Below the pieces are notes generated by a model, which saw nothing but the letters and a program-made list of their open reading frames with translations, searched no databases and had not been told where the DNA came from. Shown here one piece after another: positions 1 to 8,314 of a DNA stretch of 64,000 bases (positions are counted from its first letter, which is position 1; each line of letters begins with the position of its first letter). Location of the stretch: assembly GCF_001045445.1 (NCBI RefSeq), contig NZ_LFNF01000003.1, forward strand, positions 248,001-312,000. Direction: 5' to 3'. The stretch comes from Chryseobacterium sp. BLS98 (lineage in GTDB: Bacteria; Bacteroidota; Bacteroidia; Flavobacteriales; Weeksellaceae). The position numbers were made by a program, and so were the translations under genes.

Positions 1-370
1 TTTTATCAGTTAGGATCAGGGTATTATTGCTATGGTTGAAAACGGTTTCAAAATGCTGGCGATAGCTTCCTTCGCGTACATTTCTCACGTAAAAGCTCGG
101 CAGTCCGGTTTCCATATTAATGAAGCTTTCATATAAATCTTCTACTTTAAAGAACGCTTTTACAGCACCTGTAGTCTGTCCTGTACCTTTTACGTAAAGA
201 TGCGAAGCGCCCATATAATTGGTTTTTTTTGCAGTAAGATTGGCGGTTCCGGCATTCAGGATTCCGTAGTGGATTCTGAATGTAATAGATTCACCGTCAG
301 CAATATTATCGATCTGGGCATGGCCTAAAAGGAACGTGAATATTGCAAAAAGATTTAAAATTTTCTTCAT
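1..370 (-). CDS. DUF3108 family secreted protein (3' part missing)
   Basis: The gene starts at 370 and runs off the left edge, leaving about 123 residues. It opens with a signal peptide (MKKILNLFAIFTFLLGHAQ) and then shows ESITFRIHYGILNAGTA, a pattern typical of the N-terminus of the DUF3108 family, which are exported proteins of unknown function thought to fold as a beta structure in the periplasm. Only the N-terminal part is visible. It faces away from the ferredoxin reductase gene across a 157-base gap. The family assignment is from motif memory and the function is unknown. Confidence 0.7.
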   Translation of the reverse strand, partial: MKKILNLFAIFTFLLGHAQIDNIADGESITFRIHYGILNAGTANLTAKKTNYMGASHLYVKGTGQTTGAVKAFFKVEDLYESFINMETGLPSFYVRNVREGSYRQHFETVFNHSNNTLILTDK

Positions 371-486
371 GGTATGACATTTAACAAAAACATTGCCAAA
401 TTTAAGATTCTTAAGTATTTACGGAGATTTGATAAATCTCAGGTTTTTATTTAGAATCAATTAAATATGCTTCGCATTAAAATTAG

Positions 487-494
487 TAAATTTG
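487..494 (+). promoter_or_regulatory. -7 promoter element for the ferredoxin reductase gene
   Basis: TAAATTTG matches the Bacteroidota -7 consensus TAnnTTTG and lies 33 bases before the ATG at 528. No clear TTG sits at the -33 position, so this is a partial match. Confidence 0.4.
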
Positions 495-527
495 CAGTTA
501 CATGTATAATTAAATTATCTTATTATT

Positions 528-1583
528 ATGATAACCACTGATATATTGATCATAGGGGCCGGACCTACCGGGCTTTTTGCTGTTTTTGAAGCAGGTTTAC
601 TAAAAATGAAGTGCCATATTATCGATGCACTTCCGCAGCCGGGAGGACAGCTAGCAGAGCTTTATCCTAAAAAACCTATTTTCGATATTCCGGGATATCC
701 TTCTGTAAATGCCGGAGAATTAGTGGATAATTTAATGGAACAGATCAAGCAGTTTCAGCCTGGATTTACTTTGGGAGAAACGGCAGTTTCCTATACAAAA
801 GTGGACGATGAATGGTTTGAAGTGATTACTAACAAAGGAACGGTTCATAGATGTAGGGCAATTGCCATTGCCGGTGGATTGGGAACTTTTGAGCCAAGAA
901 AGCCTACTTTCGATAATGTTGCTGATTATGAGGAAAAAGGTCTTGAATATTTTGTTAAAGAACCTGAGCATTTCAGAAATAAAAAAGTGGTGATTGCCGG
1001 AGGTGGAGATTCTGCTCTTGACTGGAGTGTTTTCCTTTCCAATGTTGCCAGTGAAGTGACTTTGATCCACAGAAGAAATGAGTTCAGAGGTGCCTTGGAT
1101 TCAGTGGAAAAAGTTCAGGATCTTAAGAATGAAGGTAAAATTAAATTAATTACTCCTGCTGAAGTTACCGGAATCAAAGGTGATGGAAAAGTGGAAGCGA
1201 TCACGGTACAGATCGAAGGGCAGGAAGCTTATGATATTGAAACGGATTATTTCATTCCTTTATTCGGACTGACTCCAAAACTGGGTGAGATTGGAAACTG
1301 GGGATTGAATATCGAGAAAAATGCCATCGTTGTAAACAATGCATTGGATTACCAAACCAATATTGACGGGATTTACGCGATTGGAGATATCAATACTTAT
1401 CCTGGAAAATTAAAGCTGATCCTTTGTGGTTTCCATGAAGCAACGCTAATGTGTCAGAGTGTTTACAACAGGCTGAATCCAGGGAAGAAATTTGTTCTGA
1501 AATATACAACCGTAAGTGGAGTAGACGGATTTGACGGAAGCCGTAAGGAAGCAGAAAAAGCAGTTGTGAAAAAAATTGACTAA
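528..1583 (+). CDS. thioredoxin-reductase-like ferredoxin--NADP+ reductase
   Basis: A 351-residue FAD enzyme that would move electrons between NADPH and ferredoxin in the cytosol. The FAD-binding motif GAGPTG is at residues 10-15 and a second nucleotide motif, GGGDSA, is near residue 160. The CxxC redox pair of true thioredoxin reductases is absent; the equivalent stretch reads AGGLGTFEPRKP, as in the YumC-type ferredoxin-NADP reductases. A FAD-end motif AIGDINTYPGK is near the C-terminus. A 2Fe-2S ferredoxin follows after 12 bases, which supports ferredoxin as its partner. The call as reductase rather than thioredoxin reductase is firm; the physiological direction of electron flow is inferred. 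Confidence 0.9.
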   Translation: MITTDILIIGAGPTGLFAVFEAGLLKMKCHIIDALPQPGGQLAELYPKKPIFDIPGYPSVNAGELVDNLMEQIKQFQPGFTLGETAVSYTKVDDEWFEVITNKGTVHRCRAIAIAGGLGTFEPRKPTFDNVADYEEKGLEYFVKEPEHFRNKKVVIAGGGDSALDWSVFLSNVASEVTLIHRRNEFRGALDSVEKVQDLKNEGKIKLITPAEVTGIKGDGKVEAITVQIEGQEAYDIETDYFIPLFGLTPKLGEIGNWGLNIEKNAIVVNNALDYQTNIDGIYAIGDINTYPGKLKLILCGFHEATLMCQSVYNRLNPGKKFVLKYTTVSGVDGFDGSRKEAEKAVVKKID

Positions 1584-1595
1584 TTTTGCGGTATT

Positions 1596-1925
1596 ATGTC
1601 AGATATCAATATTAAGATCACCGACCGGGAAGGGGTAACCCATGATGTTGTAGCGCCTACAGATATGTCTATGAACCTGATGGAGATCATCCGTTCTTAT
1701 GAATTGGCGGAAGAAGGAACTATCGGGGTATGCGGAGGAATGGCCATGTGCGCCTCATGCCAGGTATATGTGATCAATGATCCGGGCCTTGAGCCGATGG
1801 GCGATGAAGAAGATGCCATGCTGGCGGAAGCTTACCACGTAAAAGAGAACAGCAGACTGGGATGCCAGCTACATATGGTGGATGAAATGGAAGGCCTTGA
1901 AGTGGAGATTGCTCCCTATCCTTAG
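1596..1925 (+). CDS. 2Fe-2S ferredoxin, adrenodoxin type
   Basis: A 109-residue electron carrier. The four cluster cysteines are C46, C52, C55 and C90, giving the spacing CX5CX2CX34C characteristic of adrenodoxin/ISC-type ferredoxins rather than plant type. The protein is acidic, as expected for docking to a reductase. It lies 12 bases after the ferredoxin reductase and is probably co-transcribed with it. A TAATTTTG sequence at 1581-1588, overlapping the upstream stop codon, matches the -7 consensus and might give a separate, nearly leaderless ferredoxin transcript. Its downstream client enzyme is not evident from the window. Confidence 0.93.
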   Translation: MSDINIKITDREGVTHDVVAPTDMSMNLMEIIRSYELAEEGTIGVCGGMAMCASCQVYVINDPGLEPMGDEEDAMLAEAYHVKENSRLGCQLHMVDEMEGLEVEIAPYP

Positions 1926-1952
1926 AAAATATTTAATTTAAGTTAATATAAA

Positions 1953-1987
1953 AAAAACTCCTGAAAATTTACTTTTCAGGAGTTTTT
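1953..1987. terminator. bidirectional terminator hairpin
   Basis: A perfect 15-base stem (AAAAACTCCTGAAAA at 1953-1967 and its complement at 1973-1987) with a 5-base loop. The A and T ends allow it to end transcripts from both the ferredoxin gene and the convergent prolyl oligopeptidase gene. Confidence 0.85.
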
Positions 1988-1990
1988 ATT

Positions 1991-4144
1991 TTAATTTTTA
2001 GAAGGCTGAAATTTAGGATGCTCTACCTGCCATAAAGCAAAAGAATAAATATCTGCATATTCCTTGAAAACTACATCCATATCACTGGTAAAATGTCCGT
2101 TTTCATAATTTACATACAATAAGACCGGTTTTCCTGAACCTGAATTTTTCTGCAATATGGCAGCAAATTTTCCGGGTTCCCAAGGTACGATCCTTGAATC
2201 GTTCATTCCGGTACGAATGATTACAGCAGGATACTTAACTCCTTTTTTCACTTTACTCTGGGCGTCCATTTCCAACAGGTGCTTTGCATCTTCTTTATTT
2301 TCGATAGATCCTATCTCAGGAATCTGGTTGGGCCCATTTGCTGTAGTTTCTGATCGTAAAGCATTGGTCATTCCCACTTCAGCAATGGCAACTGCAAAAA
2401 GGTCTGGTCTTTCGGTAATAGCCCTTCCTATAAGAACACCACCCATACTTACCCCATTTCCGATCAGTTTGGAAGGAGAAGTGTACTTCTGGCTTACCAA
2501 ATATTCCGAACATGCGATGAAGTCTTTCCAGGTATTGGGCTTATTGGCTTTCATACCTGTTTTATGCCAGTTTTCACCTTTTTCACCTCCGCCTCTTACA
2601 TGGGCAATAGCAATGATGGTACCTTGCTCCAGCAGTACGGATAGTCTGGTAGAAAAACGAGGTTCGTAGGATATTCCATAACCTCCATAGCCTGTAATAT
2701 AAGCAGGAGTGCTGCCATCCATTTTTATATTTTTAGGATAAATGATAGAAAGAGGAACCATTACTCCATCATGGCTTTTTACTTCTACTTCTTTTACTTC
2801 ATAAAGCTGATTATAGTCAGGGTAGGAGGTTTCAGAATTAAGGTATTTACTCTTTACTGCGTTGCCTTTTTCAGGATTATATTCATAAGTTGTCAGCGGA
2901 GTCAGCCAGTTTACATTGTTACAATAGATATTGTCATTTTCATGGGCATTTAAGGGTAATGAACTGTTAACACCCGGCGGAAGCTGAACTTTTTTGGGTT
3001 CTAAAGTATTGATATTGATCTGGTATTTATCTCTTGTAATACCGTTTCCTAATGAATAAAAAAGATAATTTTTAGAGCTGTGAATCGCTATGATTACAGC
3101 ATCTTTACTTTCCGGAATAACAGTTTTTGCATTATTAATGTCCGGTTTTGAAAGACTGGTCAGTGTAATTTTATAATTGGGAGCATCCTTATGGGTAAGA
3201 AGGAAAAGTTTATCTCCTGAAATATGGATGTCCGTAATATCATCTGTCGGTTTTACGATCTGTCTCCACTTGATCTTTTTATTTTTTAATTCTGAATAAG
3301 GAGCCACAAAAATTGGACTTTCAGACCGTACAGAGCTTAATCTCAGGATGATGTACTGATAGTCATCCGTAAAGCCGATGCTGGTGAATTGTTCGGTTAA
3401 GGCATTAAGTTCAGGATAATCTTCTCTGGAAGCGAGTACTTTATCTGTTTTTGCATCCGTTCCTATCTCATGGATCATAGCCTTCATGTCTTTTAAAAGC
3501 ATGTTGCTGTTAGGATCAGCCGTGCTCATTTTGGTATAAATGACAGATTTTCCATCTGGTGTAAACTCAAAAGAAAATTCGCTCCAGATAGGACCTATTT
3601 CGTCTTTCAACAGTTTATTTGTAGTAAGGTCTAATATTTTAAGATTACAGATCTCGCCACCTGACTTTGACAATAATATCGCTATTTTCTCAGCTTTTAA
3701 ATCGAGAGTGAAGTTGGTAATCTGTGTATTTTTACCAAGCGTTTCCGGGTCGAATATCAAAGTTTCTTTTCCTGTAGAAAGATCCCTGGAGTAAAGCTTG
3801 GAAAGGCTTTCATTTTTCCTGGTTTTGGCGTAAAAATATAGATTTTTTCTTTGCATTACCACTCCGAAGGAATCTCCATTCATTTCCTGTACCTCTTTCA
3901 TCCGGTTGAAAAGTGTTTCCCGGTTCGGAATCTTATCAATAATATTATTACTGAAATCCGACTGTGCCTTAAACCAGGATTGTACATCCGGACTTTTAAG
4001 GTCCTCCAGCCATCTGTAATTATCGGTTATTTTAGTTCCGAAATAATCGTCAACAACCGGTTTTTCCGGCGTTGCAGGATAATTGTACTGCGCGGAAACT
4101 ATCTGGGCTAAAAATAATCCTGCAGACCAAAAGAATTTATTCAT
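1991..4144 (-). CDS. secreted prolyl oligopeptidase family peptidase (S9A)
   Basis: A 717-residue serine peptidase that would cut short proline-containing peptides outside the cytoplasm. A signal peptide covers about residues 1-18. Residues 19-80 hold the family's opening motif (DNYRWLEDL), 80-430 look like the seven-bladed propeller, and the C-terminal third is an alpha/beta hydrolase. The catalytic triad can be read as Ser566 (GVSMGG), Asp649 (GMNDSR) and His684 (NGHF). The length fits the family. Signal-peptide versions are common in Bacteroidota. A -7 element sits inside the 3' end of the upstream LOG gene, so it probably has its own promoter. Confidence 0.92.
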   Translation of the reverse strand: MNKFFWSAGLFLAQIVSAQYNYPATPEKPVVDDYFGTKITDNYRWLEDLKSPDVQSWFKAQSDFSNNIIDKIPNRETLFNRMKEVQEMNGDSFGVVMQRKNLYFYAKTRKNESLSKLYSRDLSTGKETLIFDPETLGKNTQITNFTLDLKAEKIAILLSKSGGEICNLKILDLTTNKLLKDEIGPIWSEFSFEFTPDGKSVIYTKMSTADPNSNMLLKDMKAMIHEIGTDAKTDKVLASREDYPELNALTEQFTSIGFTDDYQYIILRLSSVRSESPIFVAPYSELKNKKIKWRQIVKPTDDITDIHISGDKLFLLTHKDAPNYKITLTSLSKPDINNAKTVIPESKDAVIIAIHSSKNYLFYSLGNGITRDKYQININTLEPKKVQLPPGVNSSLPLNAHENDNIYCNNVNWLTPLTTYEYNPEKGNAVKSKYLNSETSYPDYNQLYEVKEVEVKSHDGVMVPLSIIYPKNIKMDGSTPAYITGYGGYGISYEPRFSTRLSVLLEQGTIIAIAHVRGGGEKGENWHKTGMKANKPNTWKDFIACSEYLVSQKYTSPSKLIGNGVSMGGVLIGRAITERPDLFAVAIAEVGMTNALRSETTANGPNQIPEIGSIENKEDAKHLLEMDAQSKVKKGVKYPAVIIRTGMNDSRIVPWEPGKFAAILQKNSGSGKPVLLYVNYENGHFTSDMDVVFKEYADIYSFALWQVEHPKFQPSKN

Positions 4145-4181
4145 TATTTTATTTCTTGATTGTGTGAAAAATTTAATACTG

Positions 4182-4189
4182 CAAATGTA
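4182..4189 (-). promoter_or_regulatory. -7 element for the prolyl oligopeptidase gene
   Basis: Read on the minus strand the sequence is TACATTTG, an exact TAnnTTTG match, 37 bases before the start codon at 4144. No TTG is found at the usual upstream distance. Confidence 0.45.
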
Positions 4190-4777
4190 CTAAACTTCTT
4201 CTTTCGAAATCCATTTCCCTACGGTAGGAGCCTGATAATTTCCCATTTTATCCAAAAGCTCATCAATACTCCCACTTATCAGAAGCATATCACGGTTTAC
4301 CTGCTTTAGAAATCCTTTATCAACCATCGTCTGAACCAGTTGTATCAGATCGTTATAAAACCCGTCAATGTTTAAAATACCGATAGGTTTTTGATGAAGC
4401 CCAAGCTGTGCCCAGGTGATCATCTCAAAAAACTCTTCCAGGGTTCCGTAGCCGCCGGGCAGAACGATGACACCGTCACAAAGATCATTCATCTTCGTTT
4501 TTCTTTCGTGCATGGTTTCTACGATAATAAGTTCCGTAAGATTTTTATGGGCAATTTCTTTGGATTGAAGAAAGTGGGGGAGAACTCCTGTCACTTTTCC
4601 GTTTTCACTTAAAGCTCCATCTGCTACAGCTCCCATCAAACCTACATCTGCGCCACCGTATATAAGCTGAATGTTTTGTTTTGCCAATGTCTTTCCAAGC
4701 AAGGTTGCCTGTTCTTTATAAATTTCATGCGAGCCGAAGCTTGAGCCGCAGAATACTGTTATACTTTTCATTATCAT
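4190..4777 (-). CDS. LOG family (TIGR00730) Rossmann-fold protein
   Basis: A 195-residue cytosolic protein of the lysine decarboxylase-like LOG family, whose studied members hydrolyse nucleoside 5'-monophosphates to base and ribose 5-phosphate. The family's key motif PGGYGTLEE is at residues 107-115, and MHERK at 89-93 is also conserved. The chosen start overlaps the upstream gene's stop by the sequence ATGA (4774-4777), so the two are translationally coupled; a second ATG at 4771 is possible. The true substrate cannot be read from sequence. Old annotations as lysine decarboxylase for this family are not supported. Confidence 0.88.
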   Translation of the reverse strand: MIMKSITVFCGSSFGSHEIYKEQATLLGKTLAKQNIQLIYGGADVGLMGAVADGALSENGKVTGVLPHFLQSKEIAHKNLTELIIVETMHERKTKMNDLCDGVIVLPGGYGTLEEFFEMITWAQLGLHQKPIGILNIDGFYNDLIQLVQTMVDKGFLKQVNRDMLLISGSIDELLDKMGNYQAPTVGKWISKEEV

Positions 4778-5325
4778 TTATAGTAAACTTTTTCAAAAAG
4801 ACCGGGATAATTTTCAACCAACCCTGAATTATCAATGGAAATCAAGGCTTCAAAGTTTTTGGGAATATTCTCATATAGATATTCAGACTGACCTATATGG
4901 GTGTATTGCTGTTTGACAGGTTTGATTTTGCCCTCTAAAATATTGATATAGATAACATTTATTTCACTGGATTGGCCTTTGGATAAATTTAAATTATTGA
5001 TAGGTAATGTGTTGGTGAAAGGAGTTAATGAAATATCAATGTATTTGAAATCTGAAAATTCGGGACGATCAGTATCATTAATAGTCCAGTTGTTCCCGTG
5101 TTTTAGTCCTGTAACTTTAAATTTTTCCCCATTGACTTCATATTCAACGGTGAAATTTTGAACAAGCCAGTTTTTGTCGATCGTTATCTGATAATGGACG
5201 AAATAGGCTGTATTATCAAAAGAACCGATAATTTTTGAGGTCACCATATAATTTTCCTCATTTTCAATCAGATTGAAATATTCAAGAGAATGATAGAGCA
5301 GGCCCTTCCAAATTATCGGATCCAT
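4774..5325 (-). CDS. putative glycolipid-binding family protein (PF06475-like)
   Basis: A 183-residue cytosolic protein without a signal peptide. Two stretches match the family I recall as putative glycolipid-binding (DUF1089): LTPFTNTLPINNLNL in the middle and GLVENYPGLFEKV at the C-terminus. The N-terminus (IIWKGLLYHSLEYF) also fits. The name derives from a structural suggestion and no biochemical role is established. It overlaps the LOG gene by four bases and lies 11 bases after pepD, suggesting a three-gene transcript. Confidence in the family is good and in the function is low. Confidence 0.7.
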   Translation of the reverse strand: MDPIIWKGLLYHSLEYFNLIENEENYMVTSKIIGSFDNTAYFVHYQITIDKNWLVQNFTVEYEVNGEKFKVTGLKHGNNWTINDTDRPEFSDFKYIDISLTPFTNTLPINNLNLSKGQSSEINVIYINILEGKIKPVKQQYTHIGQSEYLYENIPKNFEALISIDNSGLVENYPGLFEKVYYK

Positions 5326-5336
5326 TGAGTGTTATT

Positions 5337-6782
5337 TTAATTTTTAGCAGGAATATTTGCTAAAATATCCTTAGTAAAGCTCCAGAATTTCTGGGCAGAA
5401 GGAATATTGGCTTTCTCATCAGGAGAGTGTGCTCCTCTGATCGTAGGGCCAAAGCTTACCATTTCCATTTCAGGATAATTGGCTCCGATGATCCCACATT
5501 CCAGACCTGCATGACATGCTACTACGTGAGGTTTCTCACCAAATTTTTCTGTGTAGATCTTTTCCATCAGCTGTACGATTTCAGAACCCGGTTTTGGTTT
5601 CCAGCCCGGATAAGATCCGCTGAATTCTACCTTCATTCCTGCCAGTTCTGCAACGGATTTTAACTGTTCTGCAACAGAATATTTGGATGAATCTACAGAT
5701 GATCTCGTAAGGTTTAAAATTTTAAGCTCGCCGCCTTTTAATTCAACCCGTGCCACATTGTTAGAAGCTTCTACAAGATCTTTCACGTCAGGACTCATCC
5801 TGTAAACGCCGTTATGAAGAGATTTTAAAGCCAGAATAATCTTCTTTGAATCTTCTTCGGAAATAGCTTTGTCAGAAGTCGTAGAGTTTTCGATATTGAT
5901 CTGTAAACCTGGTTCAACCGAAGCAAATTCTTCAAGAATTTCTTTTTTCAGAACAGTAACTTCTTCAATAAACTCATGAGCATTTCTCACAGAAATAAGG
6001 GCTACACCTTCTCTTGGAATAGCATTTCTCAATCCGCCGCTGTCTACAGAGATCAATTGGATATTCTGCTTGGCTAAGCCGCTGTAAAAAAGTCTTCCTA
6101 GGATGATATTGGCATTTCCGAAGCCTTTATGGATATCCATTCCTGAATGTCCTCCCTGAAGGCCTTTTACCTCAAGTCTTACAATCTGTCCTTTAACAGT
6201 TTCTGTTCCGTAATTTTGGGTAATGGTTACATCTACACCACCTGCACAACCGATATCAATCTCATCATCTTCCTCAGTGTCAAGATTTAGTAAGATTTCT
6301 CCCGTAAGCTGTCCTGGCTTTAATCCTAATGCTCCTGTCATGCCCGTTTCTTCATCTATTGTGAAAAGCGCTTCCATAGCCGGGTGGGGAATATCTGAAC
6401 TTTCAAGAATAGACATGATAGTTGCCACTCCTAAACCGTTGTCGGCTCCTAAAGTGGTTCCTTTTGCCTTTACCCAGTCTCCGTCAACCTCCATTTTGAT
6501 TCCTTCAGTCTCGAAATCAAAGTTTACATCATTGTTCTTCTGGCATACCATATCCAGGTGCGACTGAAGGACAACAGATTTACGGTTCTCCATTCCGGGA
6601 GTAGCAGGTTTTTTGATGATGACATTTCCTACCTGATCAACGGTTGTTTCTAATCCCAGATTTTCACCAAATTCTTTGATGAAAGCAATCACCCTTGCTT
6701 CTTTTTTAGACGGTCTTGGAACTGTATTTAATTTGGAAAAATTTTTCCAGATTATTTGCGGTTCTATGTTCGATAATTCCAT
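5337..6782 (-). CDS. pepD: aminoacyl-histidine dipeptidase / cytosol nonspecific dipeptidase (M20C)
   Basis: A 481-residue di-zinc dipeptidase that splits dipeptides such as carnosine-type X-His in the cytosol. The zinc and catalytic landmarks are SHLDM (His75, Asp77), GTTLGADNGLG (Asp114) and IDEETGMTGA (catalytic and metal-binding glutamates 144-145). The later motif ACHAGLECG and the ending with FGPTIRGAHSPDE carry the remaining ligands. The length is standard for PepD. A -7 element (TAATTTTG, minus strand, 6799-6806) lies 17 bases upstream of the start. The glycolipid-binding-family and LOG genes follow closely. Confidence 0.95.
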   Translation of the reverse strand: MELSNIEPQIIWKNFSKLNTVPRPSKKEARVIAFIKEFGENLGLETTVDQVGNVIIKKPATPGMENRKSVVLQSHLDMVCQKNNDVNFDFETEGIKMEVDGDWVKAKGTTLGADNGLGVATIMSILESSDIPHPAMEALFTIDEETGMTGALGLKPGQLTGEILLNLDTEEDDEIDIGCAGGVDVTITQNYGTETVKGQIVRLEVKGLQGGHSGMDIHKGFGNANIILGRLFYSGLAKQNIQLISVDSGGLRNAIPREGVALISVRNAHEFIEEVTVLKKEILEEFASVEPGLQINIENSTTSDKAISEEDSKKIILALKSLHNGVYRMSPDVKDLVEASNNVARVELKGGELKILNLTRSSVDSSKYSVAEQLKSVAELAGMKVEFSGSYPGWKPKPGSEIVQLMEKIYTEKFGEKPHVVACHAGLECGIIGANYPEMEMVSFGPTIRGAHSPDEKANIPSAQKFWSFTKDILANIPAKN

Positions 6783-6798
6783 GAAATTTTATTTTTAT

Positions 6799-6806
6799 CA
6801 AAATTA
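6799..6806 (-). promoter_or_regulatory. -7 element for pepD
   Basis: The minus strand reads TAATTTTG, an exact TAnnTTTG match, 17 bases before the pepD ATG. It lies just downstream of the terminator of the preceding gene, where a new promoter would be needed. Confidence 0.5.
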
Positions 6807-6813
6807 CAAAATA

Positions 6814-6845
6814 AAAAATGCTTCCGTGAATCCGGAAGCATTTTT
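6814..6845 (-). terminator. terminator of the upstream lipoprotein gene
   Basis: A 13-base perfect stem (6814-6826 with 6833-6845, sequence AAAAATGCTTCCG) around a 6-base loop. On the minus strand it ends in a T run, about 100 bases after the stop of the lipoprotein gene. Confidence 0.8.
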
Positions 6846-6946
6846 ATGTGTTGTATTACGGTGAAAAAGCTAAACAGCAAGAAGGCAGAAAAGCTAATGT
6901 GGCTAAGAGAGCAAATTCGCCTTTTAGTCCTTTCGCTCATTATCTC

Positions 6947-7438
6947 CTAGCATCCGCATTCTCCATAAATAGGCAGCGTTTCCACAGTACCATCCGGTTT
7001 CTCAATCGTCAGTGTACCTTCGAATAATAACGCTTCTTCATTTTTTATTTTTTTGCCTTTTACAGAGATCTTGTAGTTGTCGCTTTCAATTTCTTTCGTC
7101 AGTTCCTCATCTACTTCCATGTCGCTTGACGAGATAAGATTCATAGCCAGTCTTTTGCCGTCCAGTTTCATATAGGCTGTTTTTCCGGCATCATCGGCGT
7201 AAATGTATTTCTCCGCTTCAAAATCCGCTTTATTTCTGGCAAAATAGCAAGAGCACTCTTTAATCTCTTTTGGAAAAGGGATAATGTCTACCTGTATTTT
7301 TCCTGATGCTGCTTGTGCTTTTGCTGAATCCTTAACAACGGTTAAAGAATCTGCAGAAGTGGAATTGTGAATGGTCTCCTTGTCTTTTTTACATGCGATT
7401 AAAAGAAACGCTGAAAAGAAAATGATTAAATATTTCAT
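6947..7438 (-). CDS. lipoprotein of unknown function
   Basis: 163 residues with a lipoprotein signal peptide and lipobox (LLIACKKDK; acylated Cys at 16), so it is expected at a membrane facing the periplasm or surface. The region after the lipobox is serine/threonine and charge rich (about residues 17-45), then a compact domain contains EIKECSCYFARNK and ends with PIYGECGC. The five non-lipobox cysteines in CSC and CGC pairs might form disulfides. I do not recognise the family. It lies 20 bases downstream of the LURP-one-like gene in the same direction. Confidence 0.8.
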   Translation of the reverse strand: MKYLIIFFSAFLLIACKKDKETIHNSTSADSLTVVKDSAKAQAASGKIQVDIIPFPKEIKECSCYFARNKADFEAEKYIYADDAGKTAYMKLDGKRLAMNLISSSDMEVDEELTKEIESDNYKISVKGKKIKNEEALLFEGTLTIEKPDGTVETLPIYGECGC

Positions 7439-7458
7439 TGCCTGTGATTTTTATTTTT

Positions 7459-8064
7459 TTAGCCTCTTGCTCTTTCTAGAAGAACCATCATCAGTAATGA
7501 CAGGATCACCAAACTTTCGTCTTCGTCATCAATATCGATCATCCTGTCAAGCTGGAATCTTCTTCCGAAGAATGAAGGCATTTTTTTTAGTTTAAAATAT
7601 TCCTTTCCGTCTATACCTCTTACAGTATAAGCCGGGTTAAGAAAATAACCTGTGAACATGCCTATGAGTGGAATCTCACTGACCATTCCATCAAAGAATT
7701 TTGTCCATGCATTATCTTCTGTAACAGTGAATTTGGGTTGATCATTTTCATCCAGAATGTCATAGGTAGATTTCCAGAGGGAACGCATTCCTTTTCTTGC
7801 CAGTCTTCCGTAGTTTTTGTTATCGGTAAGATCATTTAAAGAATAAGAAGCATTGAAATCAATCCACTGATTGGCTTTGATTCTGAAAAGCTCCTTGGTT
7901 TTACTTTCGTCATTAAAAACAATAACATCTTCCTTCAGCTTGAACATCTTCTGACGGACATAAGCTACATAGTTTCCATTTCTGTCAGTAATATTGAAAT
8001 CACTCGCTAGAGTAGAGATTTTGAATTTGAAATCCAAAGGATAATTTAGATTTTTAAGTACCAT
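7459..8064 (-). CDS. LURP-one-related / tubby-C-like domain protein
   Basis: A 201-residue protein whose opening (YPLDFKFKISTLASDFNI, then ITDRNGNYVAYVRQKMFKLKEDVIVF) follows the strand pattern of LURP-one-related proteins: a 12-stranded barrel, related to the tubby C-terminal domain, that may bind membrane lipids. No signal peptide is seen. A hydrophobic stretch near residues 140-155 (IPLIGMFTGYFLNPAY) and another at the C-terminus (LVILSLLMMVLLE) could contact membrane. It probably shares a transcript with the lipoprotein gene downstream. No function is known for the bacterial members. Confidence 0.6.
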   Translation of the reverse strand: MVLKNLNYPLDFKFKISTLASDFNITDRNGNYVAYVRQKMFKLKEDVIVFNDESKTKELFRIKANQWIDFNASYSLNDLTDNKNYGRLARKGMRSLWKSTYDILDENDQPKFTVTEDNAWTKFFDGMVSEIPLIGMFTGYFLNPAYTVRGIDGKEYFKLKKMPSFFGRRFQLDRMIDIDDEDESLVILSLLMMVLLERARG

Positions 8065-8112
8065 TAGTTTATTTTTTTCATATTAGAACCCCAAAGATAA
8101 AGGTTTTTTTAG

Positions 8113-8268
8113 AATCAGGGATCAGGAATCAAGAATCAAGAGCCAGGAGCCAAGAATCGAGATTTTAGATATCAGATGCCAGATGTCAGATTTCAGAGAT
8201 GAGAGGGATGTAACACAGTCTTATTTCGAATCCGCCTCCTGAAACTAAAATCCCGAAACTTGAAACCC
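8113..8268. repeat. degenerate short tandem repeats between divergent genes
   Basis: Three blocks of imperfect 7-9 base tandem repeats: variants of ATCAAGA/GCCAGGA at 8113-8161, CAGATGC/CAGATGT/CAGATTT at 8172-8196, and CTGAAACT/CCGAAACT/TTGAAACC at 8237-8268. They fill the gap between the divergent LURP-like and recR genes. No coding potential is seen. Confidence 0.6.
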
Positions 8269-8301
8269 GTTCCTACCACACCAATTCTCAACAATATTCC
8301 T

Positions 8302-8309
8302 TATTTTTG
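8302..8309 (+). promoter_or_regulatory. -7 element very close to the recR start
   Basis: TATTTTTG matches TAnnTTTG and ends only 5 bases before the recR ATG at 8315. If used, the transcript would be leaderless or nearly so. Confidence 0.4.
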
Positions 8310-8314
8310 TATCT

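Noticed and set aside
2157..2669. 170-codon open frame opposite the prolyl oligopeptidase gene
   Set aside because: It overlaps the catalytic domain of a confident gene and shows no family features or promoter.
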